This document shows, in pieces, positions 26,361-34,564 of a DNA stretch of 64,000 nt. This stretch comes from Oleomonas cavernae. GTDB lineage: Bacteria > Pseudomonadota > Alphaproteobacteria > Zavarziniales > Zavarziniaceae. Every line of letters begins with the position of its first letter. The first letter of the stretch is position 1. The position numbers and the translations under genes were made by a program. Location: the NCBI RefSeq assembly GCF_003590945.1, contig NZ_QYUK01000011.1, positions 3,008,909-3,072,908 of the forward strand, written 5' to 3'. The notes under the pieces are model-generated. The model ran no database searches. It saw only the letters and a list, made by a program, of their open reading frames with translations, and was not told where the DNA came from.

Positions 26361-27745
26361 CTACGAACGGCTGTCGAAACGGGCCGCGGTGCCGAGCGTG
26401 ACACCACCGACCGACGCCAGCCGCTCGGCAAAGCCCGAATGGCGCGTGACCATGGCAAAGCTGCCCTGGCCCTGGGAGGCCGGGTTGTCGCGGTAGCGGA
26501 AACGCTCGTTCTGCACGATGGTCTCGCCTTCGATGCCCACGACCTCGGCGATCGACGTCACCTTGCGGGCGCCCATCCCCAAACGCTGGACCTGGACGAT
26601 GACCTGCACGGCCGAAATGATCTGCCGGCGCACGGTCGCCACATTGGCCTGCATGCCGCCGAAGCCCAGCAGCAGTTCCAGGCGGCTCATGGCGTCCTGG
26701 GGCGAGTTGGCGTGCAGGGTCGCCATCGAGCCGTCGTGGCCGGTGGTCATGGCCTGGATCATCTCGACCGCCTCGCCGCCGCGGATTTCGCCCAGGATGA
26801 TGCGATCGGGACGCATGCGCAGGGCATTCTTGACCAGGTGCCGCGCCGTAATCTCAGGCGTGCCGTCGGCCGACGGCGGGCGGGTTTCCAGGCGCACCAC
26901 GTGGGGCTGGCGCAATTGCAGCTCGGCCGCGTCCTCGATCGTCACCAGGCGCTCCTGCGGGGCGATGAAGCCCGAGAGGATGTTCAGCATGGTGGTCTTG
27001 CCCGAGCCGGTACCGCCCGAGATGAGGACGTTGAGGCGCGCCCGCACGCAGGCCGCCAGATAGTCGATCATCTCCTGGTTCATCGTGCCGATGCGGATCA
27101 GGTCGTGGATCTTCAGCGGGATGCGCTTGAACTTGCGGATCGAGACCGTGGCCCCGTCGAGGGCGATCGGCGGGATGACGATGTTGACGCGGCTGCCGTC
27201 CTTCAGGCGGGCGTCGACGAAGGGCGAGGCCTCGTCCACCCGCCGGCCGATCGGGCTGACGATGCGCTGGATGATGTTCATCAGGTGGGCTTCGTCGCGG
27301 AACCGCGTGCTGACGCGCTCCAGCACGCCGCCGCGCTCGACATAGACCCGGTTGGGGCCGTTGACGATGATGTCGTCGATGGTGGCATCGGCCAGCAGCG
27401 GCTCCAGCGGGCCGAGCCCCACGATCTCGAAGAAGACGTCGTCGAGCAGGCGCTCGCGCTCGGCGGCATTGAGGGCGACGCCCGCCCCGCCACCACGACC
27501 GAAATCGCCCGGCTGATCTCGTTGCGGACCACTTCGCCGTTGGCCTTGTCGGGCGTGAAGCCGCGCTTTTCGAGATAGTCGTGGACGATCGTCAGCGCCC
27601 GGAACTTCAGTTCCTGGTACAGCGGCGAGGTATAGATCTCGCCCTCGGCCCTGGCGCCCGGCATGTTGGTCGGGAAGGCCGCGGCGCCGAGGGTGGAGCC
27701 CAGCCCAGGGGTATTTGTGGGACCAGCCGTGTCACGCACTACCAT
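26361..27745 (-). CDS. cpaF: Tad pilus ATPase CpaF/TadA (frameshifted)
   Basis: The hexameric ATPase that powers Tad pilus assembly, 461 residues when repaired. An N-terminal region ([20 protein letters not shown]) precedes the core. Walker A is [14 protein letters not shown], the Asp box is [13 protein letters not shown], Walker B is [15 protein letters not shown], and the His box is [16 protein letters not shown]. The frame breaks in the CCCC at 27485-27488; one more base gives [29 protein letters not shown] and joins both halves. The ATG at 27745 is preceded by GGGAG. It sits 17 bases after cpaE. It acts at the cytoplasmic face of the TadB/TadC platform. Confidence 0.9.
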
Positions 27746-27762
27746 TGCTCGACTCCCAGAGG

Positions 27763-29016
27763 TCAACGGGCGCCGGCTCGGCCGATGCCGAGACGGGACA
27801 ACAGGCCGCCACCGCCGGCGATCCGCGCGGCCGTGGCCGCGGTGCTGGACAGCGGCGGCGGCGCGGCGGTACCGGCCGTGCCCATGGTCGAATCGACGAT
27901 CGTCCGCACCGCCTTGCCGAAGGTGCTCGCCGGATCGGCTGCCAGCATGGTGCCGAGGTTGCGCTGGCCATCGACGAACAGGCGGTCCTCGGGGATCAGC
28001 AGCGGCCGGCCCTTGGCGCGCAGCGCCGTCGCGATTTCCTCGGGCGCCGGGCGCAGCCGGGCGACATAGCGCGAGACCACCAGGGTGAAGTCGGGGTCCT
28101 TGTTGATTGCCCGGCGGATCCGGTCCAGCGCCGCCGCGGCAGCATGGATCGTGGTCATCGACTGGTCGACCACCAGGATCGAGGCATTGGCGTCGACGAA
28201 CAGGCGATCGGCGATCCGCGGGTTCAGCGGCCGGTTCACGTCGATCACGATCGCCGTGAAGTAGCTGCGCAGGACATCGACGAGTTGCGCCAGATCGCCG
28301 TTGCCGGCGATCAGGGCATTCTCGTCGTCGGTCGCCAGCGGCAGCACGAACAGCCGCGGCGTCCGGGTCTGCGCGAAGGCGCCGTCGATCAGCGTGGCAT
28401 CGAGACGGCCCAGGTCACCCAAGGCGTCGGTCATGTAGTAGGACGCCTTCACGCCGAGCAGGTCGAGCGATTCGGACGGCGGGAAGCCGAAATCGAGCAG
28501 CAGCACGCGCTCGGCGGCGCCGGCGCGCCTGGCCAGTTCCACCGCCGTCGCAACCGCGACCGAGGTCGAGCCGACGCCGGCGCGCGGCCCCATGGTGGCG
28601 ATGATCTGCGCGGAATTGCCGCCGCGCTTGGACGGCCGCGACTGGAGCAGCCAGTCGACCTGCGCCACCAGGTCGTCGGCGGCGAAGTCCTTGTCGATGA
28701 CGTCGCTGGCGCCGGCGCGCATGGCCGGGATCAGCGAGGTTGCACTGATGTTGTAGCTGGCGACCACCACCGGCATCGTCTGCCGTTCGGCCTTCAGGCT
28801 GACGATCAGCTCGGTGATGTTGCGGCCGTCCCAGGCGACGTCGTCGAGATCGACGACCACCGCCTCGACCCCCGTGGCCTCGATCAGGCCGCGCAGGGTC
28901 TCGAGCTGGGGCATGCCCCGGACCACCGAGCAACGCGAGAACAAGGCGGAGGTGAGGCGCTCGGCGAAATCCTCGTCGCTCGAGACAACCAGGATGGTAC
29001 GACGGTCGGCGGTCAT
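27763..29016 (-). CDS. cpaE: Tad pilus localisation protein CpaE/TadZ
   Basis: A 417-residue CpaE/TadZ protein: an N-terminal receiver-like domain (TILVVSSDEDFAERLTSALF to about residue 115) lacking a clear phosphorylation pocket, joined to a ParA/MinD-like ATPase domain (IIATMGPRAGVGSTSVAVATAVELA, where GPRAGVGSTS is a deviant Walker A). Such proteins mark where the pilus machine is built. The stop lies 17 bases before cpaF, and the start overlaps the end of cpaC by four bases (ATGA). The deviant Walker A, with no canonical GKT, agrees with known TadZ proteins that bind nucleotide weakly. Confidence 0.88.
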   Translation of the reverse strand: MTADRRTILVVSSDEDFAERLTSALFSRCSVVRGMPQLETLRGLIEATGVEAVVVDLDDVAWDGRNITELIVSLKAERQTMPVVVASYNISATSLIPAMRAGASDVIDKDFAADDLVAQVDWLLQSRPSKRGGNSAQIIATMGPRAGVGSTSVAVATAVELARRAGAAERVLLLDFGFPPSESLDLLGVKASYYMTDALGDLGRLDATLIDGAFAQTRTPRLFVLPLATDDENALIAGNGDLAQLVDVLRSYFTAIVIDVNRPLNPRIADRLFVDANASILVVDQSMTTIHAAAAALDRIRRAINKDPDFTLVVSRYVARLRPAPEEIATALRAKGRPLLIPEDRLFVDGQRNLGTMLAADPASTFGKAVRTIVDSTMGTAGTAAPPPLSSTAATAARIAGGGGLLSRLGIGRAGAR

Positions 29017-30437
29017 GGCATCAGCCCGTATTGCGGCAGGACATCACGCAGGCGGTTACGCCCGAGCAGCATGTCCCCTTGAGACGGATCGTAATTCTGC
29101 AGGTCGCTGCCCGGCAGCGGCGGGATCGCATTCGGGCTGAGCGGAGAGACCAGCCGCGGCGTCGCCACGATGATCAGTTCCTGGCGCTCGCGGTTGACCT
29201 GCTGGCGCTTGAAGAAGGCGCCGATGATCGGCAGGTCGCCCAGCCACGGCACGGCGTCGTCGGCATCGTCGATGCTCGAGGACAGCAGGCCGGCGAGGAC
29301 GAAGCTCTGCCCGTTGCCCAGTTCGATGGTGGTGCTGGCGCCCCGCCTGGTGATCGCCGGGATCTGCGTTCCCTGAATGGTGATCGCCTGGCCGAAATCG
29401 AGCGCGCTGACCTCCGGCGCCAGTTGCAGCAGGATGCGGTTGGGGCTGAGCACCGTCGCCGCGACCTTGAGCCGGATACCGAATTCCTTGAACTCGATGG
29501 TGATCGTGTCCGAGTTGTTCTGCGGCACCGGGATCGGGATCTCGCCGCCGGCAATGAACTCGGCCGACTCGCCCGAGCGCACCAAGAGGGTCGGCTCGGC
29601 CAGCACCTGCGCCAGCTTGGCGCCCGAGAGGACACTGAGCACGGCGCTGAGATCGGAGCCGGGCAGGCGCAGCAGGACGCTGAGGGCATCGCTCAGGGGG
29701 CTCACCCCCTCGATCGAGCCGGTCAGGCCGCCGCCCGGATCGACCAGGGCATATTCAAGGCTGTTGCTGGGGCCCGAGAGGAAATTGAAGCCCAGGCGCT
29801 TGAGGGTGGTGGTCGAGATCGCAGCGAACTTCACCTCGACGCTGACCATCTGCTGCTGGGTCACCTTGATCTGGTCGTTGACCCCGTCGGGAAAGTAGCG
29901 CGCCGCGATCAGGAGGGCACGGGTGTGGGCCTCGTTGGAGGCCACGGTGCCCTTGAGCGCGACCTTGCCGCCGCTGGCATCGGCCCGGACCCCGGTCAGT
30001 TCGGGATCGTCGTGCAGGTTGCGTTCGAGGTCGGCGGTGCTCAAGGGAACCACCACCGGGTAGACATAGGCCCGTTCGCCGCCGACTTCCCAGACGATGA
30101 GGTTGGTCCGGCCGGGCTTGAGCCCCAGCAGCAGAATGTCGTTGGGGCCTACGACGCGGCCGGTCACCGTTTCCGGGTCGCCGATGGCCACCCGTTCGAT
30201 CGGCGCGCTGAGCGTCAGGGGCAACTGCACGCCCGGCGCGATGGTGATCGAGGGCCGGTTGACGTATTCCGCCGCCAGGGCCGGCCGCGGCGCCCAACCG
30301 GCCGGGCCGGGGATCAGAAGGATTACGGCAAGCGCGGTGGCAGCCTGTACCGCGGCACGCCGCAGCCGCCGGGCGAGGCCGTCACGCTGCATGGGTACTG
30401 AGGATTGTGAAGCGCGAAACATGTCGATCTCGTTCAT
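29013..30437 (-). CDS. cpaC: Tad pilus outer-membrane secretin CpaC/RcpA
   Basis: A 474-residue type II/III secretin. A signal peptide (AVQAATALAVILLIPGPAGWAP) precedes an N-terminal domain with a BON-like part (GVRADASGGKVALKGTVASNEAHTRALLIA), and the secretin domain follows from about residue 225. It contains VLAEPTLLVRSGESAEFIAGGEIPIPVPQ and ALDFGQAITIQGTQIPAI, then LADLPIIGAFFKRQQV-like sequence (WLGDLPIIGAFF), the universal secretin end. It forms the outer-membrane pore for the pilus. Both ends overlap neighbours by four bases, so the operon is tightly coupled. Usually a CpaD partner follows this gene; here there is none. Confidence 0.93.
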   Translation of the reverse strand: MNEIDMFRASQSSVPMQRDGLARRLRRAAVQAATALAVILLIPGPAGWAPRPALAAEYVNRPSITIAPGVQLPLTLSAPIERVAIGDPETVTGRVVGPNDILLLGLKPGRTNLIVWEVGGERAYVYPVVVPLSTADLERNLHDDPELTGVRADASGGKVALKGTVASNEAHTRALLIAARYFPDGVNDQIKVTQQQMVSVEVKFAAISTTTLKRLGFNFLSGPSNSLEYALVDPGGGLTGSIEGVSPLSDALSVLLRLPGSDLSAVLSVLSGAKLAQVLAEPTLLVRSGESAEFIAGGEIPIPVPQNNSDTITIEFKEFGIRLKVAATVLSPNRILLQLAPEVSALDFGQAITIQGTQIPAITRRGASTTIELGNGQSFVLAGLLSSSIDDADDAVPWLGDLPIIGAFFKRQQVNRERQELIIVATPRLVSPLSPNAIPPLPGSDLQNYDPSQGDMLLGRNRLRDVLPQYGLMP

Positions 30438-31312
30438 GGCACGGCCTGCTTGCCGGCGGTGGCTCCAAGAATGACCTCGACCTGCCGCGGCGCCATGACG
30501 GTCGGCGCGGGCAGGCTGCTGCCGCTGGTCGAGGCGGGCTCGCGATGGCGGGCGGCACCGACGAGATCTTCCAGGCGAACCGGCTGTATCGGTTCCTCCT
30601 TGGTATCCGTGGGATTACGCAAGGCGAGATAGAAGGCGCCCGATTGCTTGGCCACCGCCAGCAGCAGCGCCTGCTCCGAGGTCACGGCGACCGTGATGTT
30701 CTGCATGCGGATGGCCTTGTCGCCCTCTTCCGCCGTCAGCGCCTCGCCGACCGAGAGCACGCGGATCGCCTGGAGGATCACGCTCGACTCCCGGCGCTCG
30801 GGACCGGCCCCTTCTTCCGCCGGGCCCAGCGCGGTGTTGGCCAGGACGAGCTGGATGTCGACAAGGTCGTCGGCGCGCAGGAAGTTGCCGACGGCCACTT
30901 CGTCGTTGACGCGCAGGGCGACCGCCCGCTGCCCTTCCGGGATCAGGACCGAGAGGCCCGGCTTGGCATCCTCGCCCGGCGCCAGGATGGTGCTTTGCAG
31001 CACGAACTGGCCCTGCGGGATGGTCACCAGGGCGATCGCATCGACCGCCGAGCGCGGATCGCCGAGCGACCCGGCCGGGGCCGGGCCTAGCACCTTCATG
31101 GTGCCAATCTTGGTCGGGTCGATTTTCTCGCCCCGGGTGATTTCCCGCGCAGCGACCACAATGGTCACCAGATCCTGCCGGGGCGCCGCCGTTGTTGGCG
31201 CCTGGCCCGGCGCGGGGCGCTGGCGCAACGAACTGAGACCGAGGACGATGAACGCGACCGCCACCGCCACCAGCACCAACCCCAAGATCAATCGAAACTT
31301 AGATCGCCCCAT
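30434..31312 (-). CDS. cpaB: Tad pilus assembly protein CpaB/RcpC
   Basis: A 292-residue CpaB/RcpC protein. It has an N-terminal membrane anchor (ILGLVLVAVAVAFIVLGLSS), then a SAF domain typical of CpaB (VTIVVAAREITRGEKIDPTKIG, with the LVTIPQGQFVLQSTILAPGED block) and the conserved VNDEVAVGNFLRADDLVDIQLV stretch. The rest is a flexible Pro/Ala-rich tail. CpaB modifies or stabilises the secretin channel in the periplasm. It is the first gene of the cluster; its promoter must lie in the gap above 31312. No pilin gene precedes it, which is unusual for the family. Confidence 0.92.
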   Translation of the reverse strand: MGRSKFRLILGLVLVAVAVAFIVLGLSSLRQRPAPGQAPTTAAPRQDLVTIVVAAREITRGEKIDPTKIGTMKVLGPAPAGSLGDPRSAVDAIALVTIPQGQFVLQSTILAPGEDAKPGLSVLIPEGQRAVALRVNDEVAVGNFLRADDLVDIQLVLANTALGPAEEGAGPERRESSVILQAIRVLSVGEALTAEEGDKAIRMQNITVAVTSEQALLLAVAKQSGAFYLALRNPTDTKEEPIQPVRLEDLVGAARHREPASTSGSSLPAPTVMAPRQVEVILGATAGKQAVP

Positions 31313-31745
31313 CGGAACGCGCCCTTTACGCCAAAGTCCCCGTTCGATGACGCCGTTGCCGCTTCACGCCGGCAAAGACTCCACCGCGATGTGCGCCACG
31401 CTGGCGCAATTTGGTAAAGGTTTCGTTTGCATATGCGCCGGTGTCCCCAAGCAGGGCGGTTATTTTTTTCCGGCTGCAACTCGATCCCCTCCGCCGAAGT
31501 TGACTATAATCGAACTGGCGCGAGACAGAACCGAATATCACCCAAGCAGGGAGGAAAATCCCTTTAAAATGGGGGGTTCGCGCATTCTCTCTTGCACTGC
31601 AAAAAGCGCGGTTACATTGCCTTTGAACGCCCAATAGCGATCGGCCGCGAAACCTGTCGCGGCGCCGATCTCAAGAGAAACCGTCAGCGGTGGGAACAAG
31701 CGGGTCCAGAGCGGATGCACCCTGGCCCGGCCTACCCGGCAATCA
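31313..31745. promoter_or_regulatory. spacer upstream of the Tad operon
   Basis: A 433-bp stretch without a convincing gene. It is the only place for the Tad operon promoter and includes AT-rich bases at 31440-31620. I looked for an Flp pilin (a short leader, then a hydrophobic helix with Glu at +5) on both strands and found none. Short frames on both strands lack ribosome binding sites or known motifs. I cannot point to a secure -35/-10 pair. Confidence 0.4.
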
Positions 31746-31928
31746 TCAGGGGAACGGAATCGAGATCCCACCGCTGGCCGAGCTCGAACGGCCCGAGCCG
31801 CCGTTGGCGCTGCCACCCAGGCGGGCACCGCAGGCCGCGATGTTTACCAGGAGGCCCGCCGCCAGCACGAACACGGCGAGTTTCGCCAGCCGGGCTGTGA
31901 CCGAGGGGGAGGCTTTGGTGGTGTTCAT
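31746..31928 (-). CDS. tiny lipoprotein (60 residues)
   Basis: A 60-residue exported peptide. MNTTKASPSVTARLAKLAVFVLAAGLLVNIAACGARLG is a signal peptide ending in the lipobox IAAC (Cys33), so the mature lipoprotein would be only 28 residues, low-complexity and rich in Gly and Ser. It lies between the Tad operon and the repeat protein gene on the same strand. A tiny lipoprotein beside a secretin operon could act like an entericidin or a pilotin-associated peptide, but nothing in the sequence proves a role. The signal peptide and lipobox are good evidence that it is real. Confidence 0.6.
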   Translation of the reverse strand: MNTTKASPSVTARLAKLAVFVLAAGLLVNIAACGARLGGSANGGSGRSSSASGGISIPFP

Positions 31929-32037
31929 GACGTCATCTTAGCGAAAGTCGCGGCGAATGGCAAAATGGCCCGCCGCTCAAATGAACGCCGGCGCACCACA
32001 CTGAGGTGATGCGCCGGCAGACGCGAAGCAACGCAAC

Positions 32038-33633
32038 CTACTGACCGCCCAGCGCCGCATTCAAGCCGGAGATGACGGGCTCGAGTGCCTGGCCCTGGGT
32101 ATCGAGCAGGCCGTCGACCAGATCGGTCACCGGGGCGAGCGGGCCGCCGGCGGTCGAGGTCAGGTCGTTCAGGGGCCCGGTGAGCGGCGACAGGGTGCCG
32201 GTCTGGGCATCGACGAGGCTGCCCACCAGGTCGGTCACGCCCTGGAGCGGCGTCCCGTCGCCCAGGTTGCCGACCACGTCGCCGACCACGTCGATCAGCC
32301 CCTGGCTCTGGCCGGCGCCGGTCAGGCCGCCGAGCAGACCGTCCAGCAGGCCAGCCAAGCCGCTGTCGCCGCCGCCGCCGATGCCGCCCAGCAGGCCGCC
32401 TGCGAGGTCGCCGGTCGGCACGCCGCCGGTCAGCCCGGCCAGGACATCGTTGAGGCTGGAAATCAGCGGCTCGAGGGCCTGATTCTGGGTGTTGACCAGG
32501 CCATTCACCAGATCGGTCAGCGGGCCTAGCGCGCCGCCCTCGATCTGAGTCAGGTCGTTCAAGGCCCCGGTCAGCGCACTGAGCGCGCCGTCATTGGGGT
32601 TGAGCAGGGCATCGACCAGATCGGTCAGCGGCTGCAGCGCCGTATTGTCGGTGAGGTTGCCCAGCACGTCCTGAACCACGTCGATCAGGCCGGGGTTGGG
32701 GTTGTTGGGGTTATTGGGATTGTTCGGGTTGTTCGGATTTTCGGGATTCCGCGGGTCGCTGGGGCCGCCGATGATGTCGCCGAAGCCGTCGCCCCCGGTG
32801 ATCGCGCCGGCCGCCAGGCTGATCTGGCGGATGCCGTAGCCCGACGCCGCGCTCATGAAGAAGTTGGGCCGGCTCAGGCTGCGGTGGATGCCGATCAGCG
32901 TTGCCTCGCCCGCCTGCTTGGTGCGGTCGGTCGACATGAGGTTGGTGGCGCTGTTGAAGTAGAAGCGGACGCCGCCATAGCCCAGGGCGCCCTGCTGGTC
33001 GAATACGCCGGTGGCAAACAGGGCCATGCCCGGGACATCGGTCAGCAGCGCTTCGGCCTGCACGTCGCCGCCCAACTCGTTCTCGTCGGAATAGCTGACG
33101 CCGGCGCCCAGGCGCAGGTTGGGGTTGGGATAGAAGGCGATGCCGGCGCGGCCGTACCAGCTATCCATGATGTCGCCGGTCTGGTAGCCGGCGAGGCCCT
33201 CCAGCGTGACATTGTCGAGATAGGCCTCGACGACGCCGGCAACGGCGTACTGGGCATAGCCTTCGACGAAGTAGCCGCCGCCCGAGACCCCGACCAGGAA
33301 GGTCTGCGGGTCGCGGTAGAACAGTTGCGCCGCGCCGCCGGCAAAGCCGACCTCGTCGGCAGCGACGCCGGCGATGCCGTCGACCTGCAGGCCGAGGCTG
33401 TCGCCCATCGGAATCGTCAGGCTGGGCGCACCGCCATAGATGCCGCCGTTTTCATCGCCGCCGCCGAAGAGGTCGAGATGCAGGTTGGTTTCCGCGACCG
33501 CCTTGGTGCCGTAGCCGAACTGATCGCTCGAGACGGGAACGGCATCCTGGCCGGCCACGAAACCCGACAAAGACAGGGCAGCAACCAGCGCCGTCGTGCC
33601 GAGAAGAAACTTGCTTCCGGTAATCTTGTACAT
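32038..33633 (-). CDS. two-part exported protein with tandem 130-residue-spaced repeats
   Basis: A 531-residue exported protein starting MYKITGSKFLLGTTALVAALSLSGFVAGQ. Mature residues 30-255 are Gly- and aromatic-rich alternating strands (for example GIAFYPNPNLRLGAGVSYSDENELGGDVQAE), suggesting an outer-membrane or beta-structured domain. A short NPNN-type linker (32692-32748) leads to a C-terminal part built of two copies of an 86-residue unit beginning GLIDVV, with a 44-residue spacer between them rich in GGLLGG. Within each unit a motif PLTDLV recurs. The first ATG in the longer frame lies 33 bases upstream, but MYKITGS has a standard signal peptide start and AAGGGGC-like bases upstream. 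I do not recognise the family; adhesin-like or surface-layer roles are possible. Confidence 0.8.
   Translation of the reverse strand: MYKITGSKFLLGTTALVAALSLSGFVAGQDAVPVSSDQFGYGTKAVAETNLHLDLFGGGDENGGIYGGAPSLTIPMGDSLGLQVDGIAGVAADEVGFAGGAAQLFYRDPQTFLVGVSGGGYFVEGYAQYAVAGVVEAYLDNVTLEGLAGYQTGDIMDSWYGRAGIAFYPNPNLRLGAGVSYSDENELGGDVQAEALLTDVPGMALFATGVFDQQGALGYGGVRFYFNSATNLMSTDRTKQAGEATLIGIHRSLSRPNFFMSAASGYGIRQISLAAGAITGGDGFGDIIGGPSDPRNPENPNNPNNPNNPNNPNPGLIDVVQDVLGNLTDNTALQPLTDLVDALLNPNDGALSALTGALNDLTQIEGGALGPLTDLVNGLVNTQNQALEPLISSLNDVLAGLTGGVPTGDLAGGLLGGIGGGGDSGLAGLLDGLLGGLTGAGQSQGLIDVVGDVVGNLGDGTPLQGVTDLVGSLVDAQTGTLSPLTGPLNDLTSTAGGPLAPVTDLVDGLLDTQGQALEPVISGLNAALGGQ
32044..32301 (-). repeat. intragenic repeat unit 2 of the repeat protein
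   Basis: Codes for an 86-residue unit beginning GLIDVVGDVVGNL and ending near the protein C-terminus. It aligns with unit 1 at a fixed offset of 130 residues without gaps (for example VTDLVGSLVDAQTGTLSPLTG against LTDLVDALLNPNDGALSALTG). Confidence 0.85.
32431..32691 (-). repeat. intragenic repeat unit 1 of the repeat protein
   Basis: Codes for an 86-residue unit beginning GLIDVVQDVLGNL. It matches unit 2 at a fixed 130-residue offset, so a duplicated block, spacer included, is the likely origin. Confidence 0.85.
32692..32748 (-). repeat. NPN-type tripeptide repeat linker
   Basis: Nineteen residues made almost only of Asn and Pro (NPENPNNPNNPNN pattern), a low-complexity linker between the beta-structured part and the repeat units. 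The DNA is correspondingly repetitive (gttgttcgggtt-like triplets on the plus strand), so copy number could vary by slippage. Confidence 0.85.
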
Positions 33634-33986
33634 GTTGTCCCAGCCCCTTAATTCGCAAGCCACCAAGTCAAGGCGCCCCGGACAACAGATGTCGCCCCGC
33701 CCTTACCTGCCCGGCCGATCCCAGCACCCGGTCCGATGTGCTGCGACGCGATCCGTTGCATCCGTAATACACGCGAATAACAGCCGAATCGAAGCGTTTA
33801 ACAACTATTATGGTTGTATTCCGGGGGTAATTCCCATTTTGGGAGGATATGTGCAGCGCCAGAATTCAAGGAGAATTGGGGCGTTTGCTCCTTGACCCAT
33901 CCCCCCGCATCTCCAAAGGTTGCGGCATGAGTTAGCGCGTCGCTCTTTTGACGCCAACGGGTGAACAAAACGGCGACAATGCGACT
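33634..33986. promoter_or_regulatory. divergent spacer between repeat protein and receiver gene
   Basis: A 353-bp gap between the divergent repeat protein gene and the single receiver gene. It is AT-richer than average around 33760-33850. No coding frame here has a plausible start with a ribosome binding site. It should carry the promoter of the repeat protein and possibly that of the receiver gene, but no specific motif was identified. Confidence 0.4.
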
Positions 33987-34418
33987 ATGGGGCAGGCCTT
34001 GACGAGCACCGCGCATCATGGACCCCAGGTCCTGCTGGTCGACAGCAACATCGAACGCAGCCGACACTTGCGCGAGCATTTGTCGTCCTGGGGCTTCGCG
34101 GTGACGGTCGCCCATGACGGCTATTCGGGGCTGCGCCAGATCATGAGCACCTGGCCCGAATTGATCGTGGTCGACTCCGACCTGAAGGGCTGGTCGTCAT
34201 CGGTGGTGATCGACGGCGCGGTTCGCCTCGGCTCGCGCGCGCCGGTCGTCATGCTCAGCGAGCCGGGCCAGGGCATGGCCTCGCGCTCGTCGCGCCGCCG
34301 GGTCATCGGCGTGGTGGAAAATCCCAATTCCGTCAGCGAGTTGCGCGCCGTCATGATGAATGCGCTGGCGAAGGTTTCGAGCGACGGCCAGGGCGCGGAC
34401 AGTTTCGACCTGAACTGA
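33987..34418 (+). CDS. atypical single-domain receiver protein
   Basis: A 143-residue receiver-like protein without an output domain. The phospho-Asp is kept (LIVVDSDLKGW, Asp63) and an acidic residue is present at LLVDSN, but only one of the usual pair. The invariant Lys that normally sits in a KP motif is replaced: the equivalent region reads VVENPNSVSEL. It is therefore likely to be unable to signal by the standard mechanism, or to be a pseudo-receiver. The ATG at 33987 is chosen; a TTG at 33948 gives a longer frame without a ribosome binding site. A strong terminator follows, so it is monocistronic. Confidence 0.78.
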   Translation: MGQALTSTAHHGPQVLLVDSNIERSRHLREHLSSWGFAVTVAHDGYSGLRQIMSTWPELIVVDSDLKGWSSSVVIDGAVRLGSRAPVVMLSEPGQGMASRSSRRRVIGVVENPNSVSELRAVMMNALAKVSSDGQGADSFDLN

Positions 34419-34436
34419 GCGCCGAAAGGCTGCGAC

Positions 34437-34470
34437 GACAACGGCGCCTGCGGGCGCCGTTGTCGTTTTT
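34437..34470 (+). terminator. Rho-independent terminator
   Basis: GACAACGGCGCC (34437-34448) pairs perfectly with 34453-34464 around a TGCG loop, then GTTTTT. It is 18 bases after the receiver stop. Confidence 0.92.
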
Positions 34471-34564
34471 GGCCCCCGCACTGCAATGCAGCGGAATTGC
34501 CTTTACGCCCCTGCAACAACCGTCTTAGCCTTGATTTCGGGGAAAGCAGCGAGGTTGCGAGGGC

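Noticed and set aside
31326-31634. A 102-residue minus-strand frame in the Tad upstream spacer
   Set aside because: Unlike codon use, no ribosome binding site and no signal or pilin features.
31313-31745. Search for an Flp pilin gene upstream of cpaB
   Set aside because: No short leader plus hydrophobic helix with Glu at +5 was found on either strand.
33948-33986. TTG start adding 13 residues to the atypical receiver
   Set aside because: No ribosome binding site and no receiver homology; the ATG at 33987 is better.
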